A program made the translations under genes and the position numbers. This document shows positions 14,574 to 17,132 of a stretch of 17,132 bases of DNA, piece by piece (the first letter of the stretch is position 1; the number at the start of each line of letters is the position of its first letter). The notes below the pieces were generated by a model. The model was not told the DNA's origin. It did no database searches and saw only the letters and a program-made list of their open reading frames with translations. The stretch comes from Clostridia bacterium (lineage in GTDB: Bacteria; Bacillota; Clostridia; Oscillospirales; Acutalibacteraceae). Where the stretch lies: positions 1 through 17,132 of the forward strand of contig JAGBSR010000057.1 of NCBI GenBank assembly GCA_017631745.1, in the 5' to 3' direction.

Positions 14574-16553
14574 TTAGCTTACATCGGTCATATCAATATA
14601 AAGGTGACCGTAATTCGCAATATAGTCTTTTCTGCCTGCAAGGTTATCACCAAGAAGCAGGTCAAATTTATCAGCTGTGGATTCAGCATCGGCAGGGTCC
14701 ACACGGATAAGTCGTCTTGTTGCAGGATTCATTGTTGTAAGGTTCATCATATCTGCATCGTTTTCACCAAGACCTTTTGAACGCTGAATTGTATATTTTT
14801 TGTTGCCGATAGCTTCAAGTGCATCAGCTTTTTCTTTTTCTGTATATGCGAACCAGGTCTCATTACCGCTTGTGATTTCATAAAGAGGTGATTCGGCAAT
14901 ATATACCTTACCCTCTCTGATAAGAGTAGGCACAAGACGATAAATCATTGTGAGAATAAGAGTACGAATCTGATAACCGTCAACATCGGCGTCGGTACAG
15001 ATAATAATCTTGCTCCAGCGAAGATTGTCCATACTGAAGGTTGACATATTCTTCATACCCTTGGCGTGTACCTCAACACCGCAGCCGAGTACCTTTAAAA
15101 GGTCGGTAATAATTTCACTCTTAAATATCTTTTCATATTCCGACTTAAGACAGTTGAGAATTTTACCTCTTACAGGTATAACAGCCTGAAATTCCGAGTC
15201 ACGGGCCTGCTTACAAGCGCCCAATGCTGAGTCACCCTCCACGATGAAAAGCTCTCTGCGGTCAATATCCTTACTTCTGCAGTCAACAAACTTCTGTACT
15301 CGGTTTGCCATATCGTTTGATGAAGCAAGTGTCTTTTTGATGTTAACTCTTGCAGCCTCAGCCTTGACACGGCTTCTCATATTAATAAGCACCTGATCGG
15401 CGATCTTGTCAGCTTCCATCTTATTTTCAATGAAATAAACCTCAAGCTGATGACGGATAAACTCTGTCATAGCCTCCTGAATGAACTTATTTGTAATAGC
15501 TTTCTTTGTCTGATTAAGATATGAGGTTTCAGTTGAGAATGAGGATGAAACAAGAATAAGGCAATCGGCCACATCCTGGAATTTGATTTTAGCATCACTC
15601 TTTGTGTACTTTCCTGTCTGCTTAAGATAAGCATCAATCTGAGCAACGGTAGCACTCTTTACAGCGTTGTCGGGTGAACCGCCGAACTCGAGAAAGCTTG
15701 AGTTATGGTAGTACTCAATAAGCTGCTTCTTATTTGAGAATGCAAGTGCAAGGTTAAGTCTCACCTTATATTCAGGCAGGTCTTCTCTGTCCTTACCGCT
15801 TCTTTCTGTCTGCCAATACTGCACAGAAGAAATTGCATCATCACCTGCTAATTCTTTTACATAGTCGCTTATGCCGTTTTCATAGTAGTAAACAAAGGTT
15901 TCAAATCCGCCCTTAATCTGATTTTTAAGCTCAAAGCGTACTTTCGGGTTTACAATTGCCTGACGCATAAGTGTTTCCTGATAATATTCGAGAGAAACAT
16001 CAATATCGGTAAAAACCTCAAGGTCGGGCTTCCACTTGATACGGGTACCTGTGTCTTTTTTAGCGTATGGCTCACTCTGAAGTCCGCCGATGTTGACACC
16101 CTTTTCAAAGTGAAGTGTGTGTCTTTCACCGCCGGTTTTAATTTCAGCATCCATATATTCACTTGCAAACTGAGTAGCACAAAGACCAAGGCCGTTGAGA
16201 CCGAGAGAGTACTCATAGCTACCGCCTGAGTTAGTGTTGTACTTACCGCCTGCGTACATTTCGCAGAAAATAAGCTCCCAGTTAAAGCGGTCGTACTTCT
16301 CATTGTAACCGACAGGGATACCGCGGCGGCAGTCCTGTATTTCAACGGAGCCATCGATAAATCTTGTCACGGTAATCTTATCACCGTGACCTTCTCTTGC
16401 TTCGTCTATTGAGTTAGAAAGAATTTCAAAAATTGAGTGCTCGCAACCGGAGATACCGTTTGAGCCAAAGATAACGGCAGGTCTTTTTCTGACTCGGTCA
16501 GCACCCTCAAGCATCTGAATATCATCGTTGGAATATCCTGATTTCTTAGCCAT
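14574..16553 (-). CDS. parE: Type IIA DNA topoisomerase subunit B, ParE-like (divergent ATPase subunit)
   Basis: ATPase and TOPRIM subunit of the topoisomerase encoded with the downstream ParC-like gene. 659 residues, like GyrB/ParE of Firmicutes. The GHKL ATPase domain has MLEGADRVRKRP (14-25), Glu43 and Asn47 in EILSNSIDEA, and a metal/nucleotide motif reading QDCRRGIP (73-80) rather than the usual D-x-G-R-G. The Gly-rich lid reads SLGLNGLG (116-123) instead of SGGLHGVG. QTK is retained in SYLNQTK. The TOPRIM domain has VEGDSALGA (E439) and TDADVDG (D521, D523, D525), with KGLGE near the end. The ATG at 16553 has AAAGGAA 10 bases upstream. The motif changes are seen directly; whether they alter ATP turnover is unknown. 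Topoisomerase IV versus a second gyrase cannot be settled from this subunit. Confidence 0.87.
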   Translation of the reverse strand: MAKKSGYSNDDIQMLEGADRVRKRPAVIFGSNGISGCEHSIFEILSNSIDEAREGHGDKITVTRFIDGSVEIQDCRRGIPVGYNEKYDRFNWELIFCEMYAGGKYNTNSGGSYEYSLGLNGLGLCATQFASEYMDAEIKTGGERHTLHFEKGVNIGGLQSEPYAKKDTGTRIKWKPDLEVFTDIDVSLEYYQETLMRQAIVNPKVRFELKNQIKGGFETFVYYYENGISDYVKELAGDDAISSVQYWQTERSGKDREDLPEYKVRLNLALAFSNKKQLIEYYHNSSFLEFGGSPDNAVKSATVAQIDAYLKQTGKYTKSDAKIKFQDVADCLILVSSSFSTETSYLNQTKKAITNKFIQEAMTEFIRHQLEVYFIENKMEADKIADQVLINMRSRVKAEAARVNIKKTLASSNDMANRVQKFVDCRSKDIDRRELFIVEGDSALGACKQARDSEFQAVIPVRGKILNCLKSEYEKIFKSEIITDLLKVLGCGVEVHAKGMKNMSTFSMDNLRWSKIIICTDADVDGYQIRTLILTMIYRLVPTLIREGKVYIAESPLYEITSGNETWFAYTEKEKADALEAIGNKKYTIQRSKGLGENDADMMNLTTMNPATRRLIRVDPADAESTADKFDLLLGDNLAGRKDYIANYGHLYIDMTDVS

Positions 16554-16629
16554 AAAATTACGATTCCTTTCAAATTTATAATAAATGAGAAAAATTAAAT
16601 TACACTAAATATGGTATAAACACCCATAG

Positions 16630-16669
16630 TTTTCCACAATAAATATACTTTACACTATTTTGTGGAAAA
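16630..16669. repeat. Inverted repeat with DnaA-box-like arms upstream of parE
   Basis: Arms TTTTCCACAA (16630-16639) and its exact reverse complement (16660-16669) flank 20 bases. Nine bases of each arm (TTTTCCACA) match the DnaA box TTATCCACA at eight of nine positions. It lies in the 233-base divergent region between the ParE-like and thioredoxin genes. It could bind DnaA or another dimeric regulator. The remainder of this region is A/T-rich and holds no other feature I can name besides the thioredoxin promoter. Confidence 0.5.
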
Positions 16670-16728
16670 AATCAAGTATTAATAAGCCGACAGGGTGACA
16701 AATATTGGACTTTATTTGTATTTTCAGC

Positions 16729-16757
16729 TTGAAATGAGGAAAAATATATGATATTAT
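16729..16757 (+). promoter_or_regulatory. SigA-type promoter of the thioredoxin gene
   Basis: TTGAAA (16729-16734), 17 bases, TATTAT (16752-16757), 30 bases before the start at 16787. It overlaps the ATG at 16748, which argues that this upstream ATG is not a start codon. Confidence 0.7.
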
Positions 16758-16786
16758 TTAACAAAGATTTAAGGAGGATACTAAAA

Positions 16787-17110
16787 ATGTCATATATTGA
16801 ACTTACAAGCGAAAACTTCCATAGTGAAGTTATCGAAGAAAAAAATAAGCCCGTACTCGTTGATTTCTGGGCACCCTGGTGCGGACCTTGTCAGATGCTC
16901 GGCCCTGTTATTGAAGAGCTTGCCGATGAGCTTGACGGAAAGGTGAAAATCTGCAAGCTCAACTGCGACGAAGCTGCCGACTATGCTATGCTTTACGGCG
17001 TTATGTCAATCCCCTGCATGATTCTTTTTGCAGGCGGCGAAGAGAAAGGCAGACTCGTAGGTTTGCAGAGTAAAGATGAGATTATTGCTTTCATCGACGA
17101 GAATAAATAA
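16787..17110 (+). CDS. trxA: Thioredoxin
   Basis: Small cytoplasmic dithiol oxidoreductase that reduces protein disulfides and supports enzymes such as ribonucleotide reductase. 107 residues, the classical thioredoxin size, with FWAPWCGPC (active-site Cys32 and Cys35), Asp26 buried below the site in LVDFWA, and cis-proline Pro76 in MSIPC. Three further cysteines (Cys56, Cys60, Cys77) are present; Cys77 directly after the cis-proline replaces the usual threonine. I chose the ATG at 16787, which has AAGGAGG (16771-16777) at 9 bases; an in-frame ATG at 16748 lies inside the -10 box. It is transcribed away from the topoisomerase genes and has its own promoter. Confidence 0.93.
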   Translation: MSYIELTSENFHSEVIEEKNKPVLVDFWAPWCGPCQMLGPVIEELADELDGKVKICKLNCDEAADYAMLYGVMSIPCMILFAGGEEKGRLVGLQSKDEIIAFIDENK

Positions 17111-17132
17111 GTCAACACACAGCAAAACAGCC

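Noticed and set aside
16630..16669. Replication origin
   Set aside because: Only two DnaA-like sites and no dnaA/dnaN neighbours; at most a regulatory site.
16748..16786. Thirteen-residue N-terminal extension of thioredoxin from the ATG at 16748
   Set aside because: The ATG overlaps the -10 box, lacks a ribosome site, and the downstream ATG has a perfect AAGGAGG and gives the usual length.

Overview
This window looks like chromosomal DNA from a low-to-moderate G+C Firmicute, most likely a gut Clostridia/Oscillospiraceae (Ruminococcus-like) bacterium. The reasons are AGGAGG-type ribosome binding sites, vegetative (SigA-like) TTGAAT/TATAAT promoters, the Bacillus/Clostridium-type lon-ysxC order, a CwlD-type amidase, a clostridial-type CDF transporter with a long C-terminal region, a DUF6873-type protein, and a divergent two-subunit type IIA topoisomerase. 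The genus is inferred. There are no tRNA, rRNA, CRISPR or mobile-element signals, and genes are packed tightly.

Layout. (1) 1-2788, minus strand: lon (own promoter) followed by ysxC/engB, which overlaps the end of lon and runs off the left edge. (2) 2813-5766, minus strand: a zinc-type metal uptake operon of a Fur/Zur-family repressor, a ZnuC-like ATPase, and one long protein that joins a ZnuB-like permease to a ZnuA-like metal-binding domain. A perfect 13-3-13 palindrome touches the -10 box of its promoter and is the obvious operator candidate. (3) 5785-9369, plus strand: an MscS channel and a CDF cation-efflux transporter in one unit, transcribed divergently from the metal uptake operon, then a 399-residue PRPP synthetase of a non-classical type. 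A strong hairpin at 9336-9357 can terminate transcription from both sides. (4) 9373-16553, minus strand: ParE-like and ParC-like topoisomerase subunits, a hairpin, a CwlD-like cell wall amidase, RadA/Sms, and a DUF6873 protein coupled to radA by an ATGA overlap. (5) 16554-17132: a divergent intergenic region with an inverted pair of DnaA-box-like sequences, then a thioredoxin gene on the plus strand.

How the genes fit together. The repressor, uptake transporter and divergent CDF exporter suggest a metal homeostasis neighbourhood. Lon and RadA are protein quality-control and recombination/repair functions, and the topoisomerase pair would handle supercoiling or decatenation. The rest is housekeeping. 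The least ordinary items are the permease/binding-protein fusion, the altered ATP-binding motif of the ParE-like subunit, the DUF6873 protein lacking the usual C-terminal nucleophile, and the two palindromes in the divergent intergenic regions.
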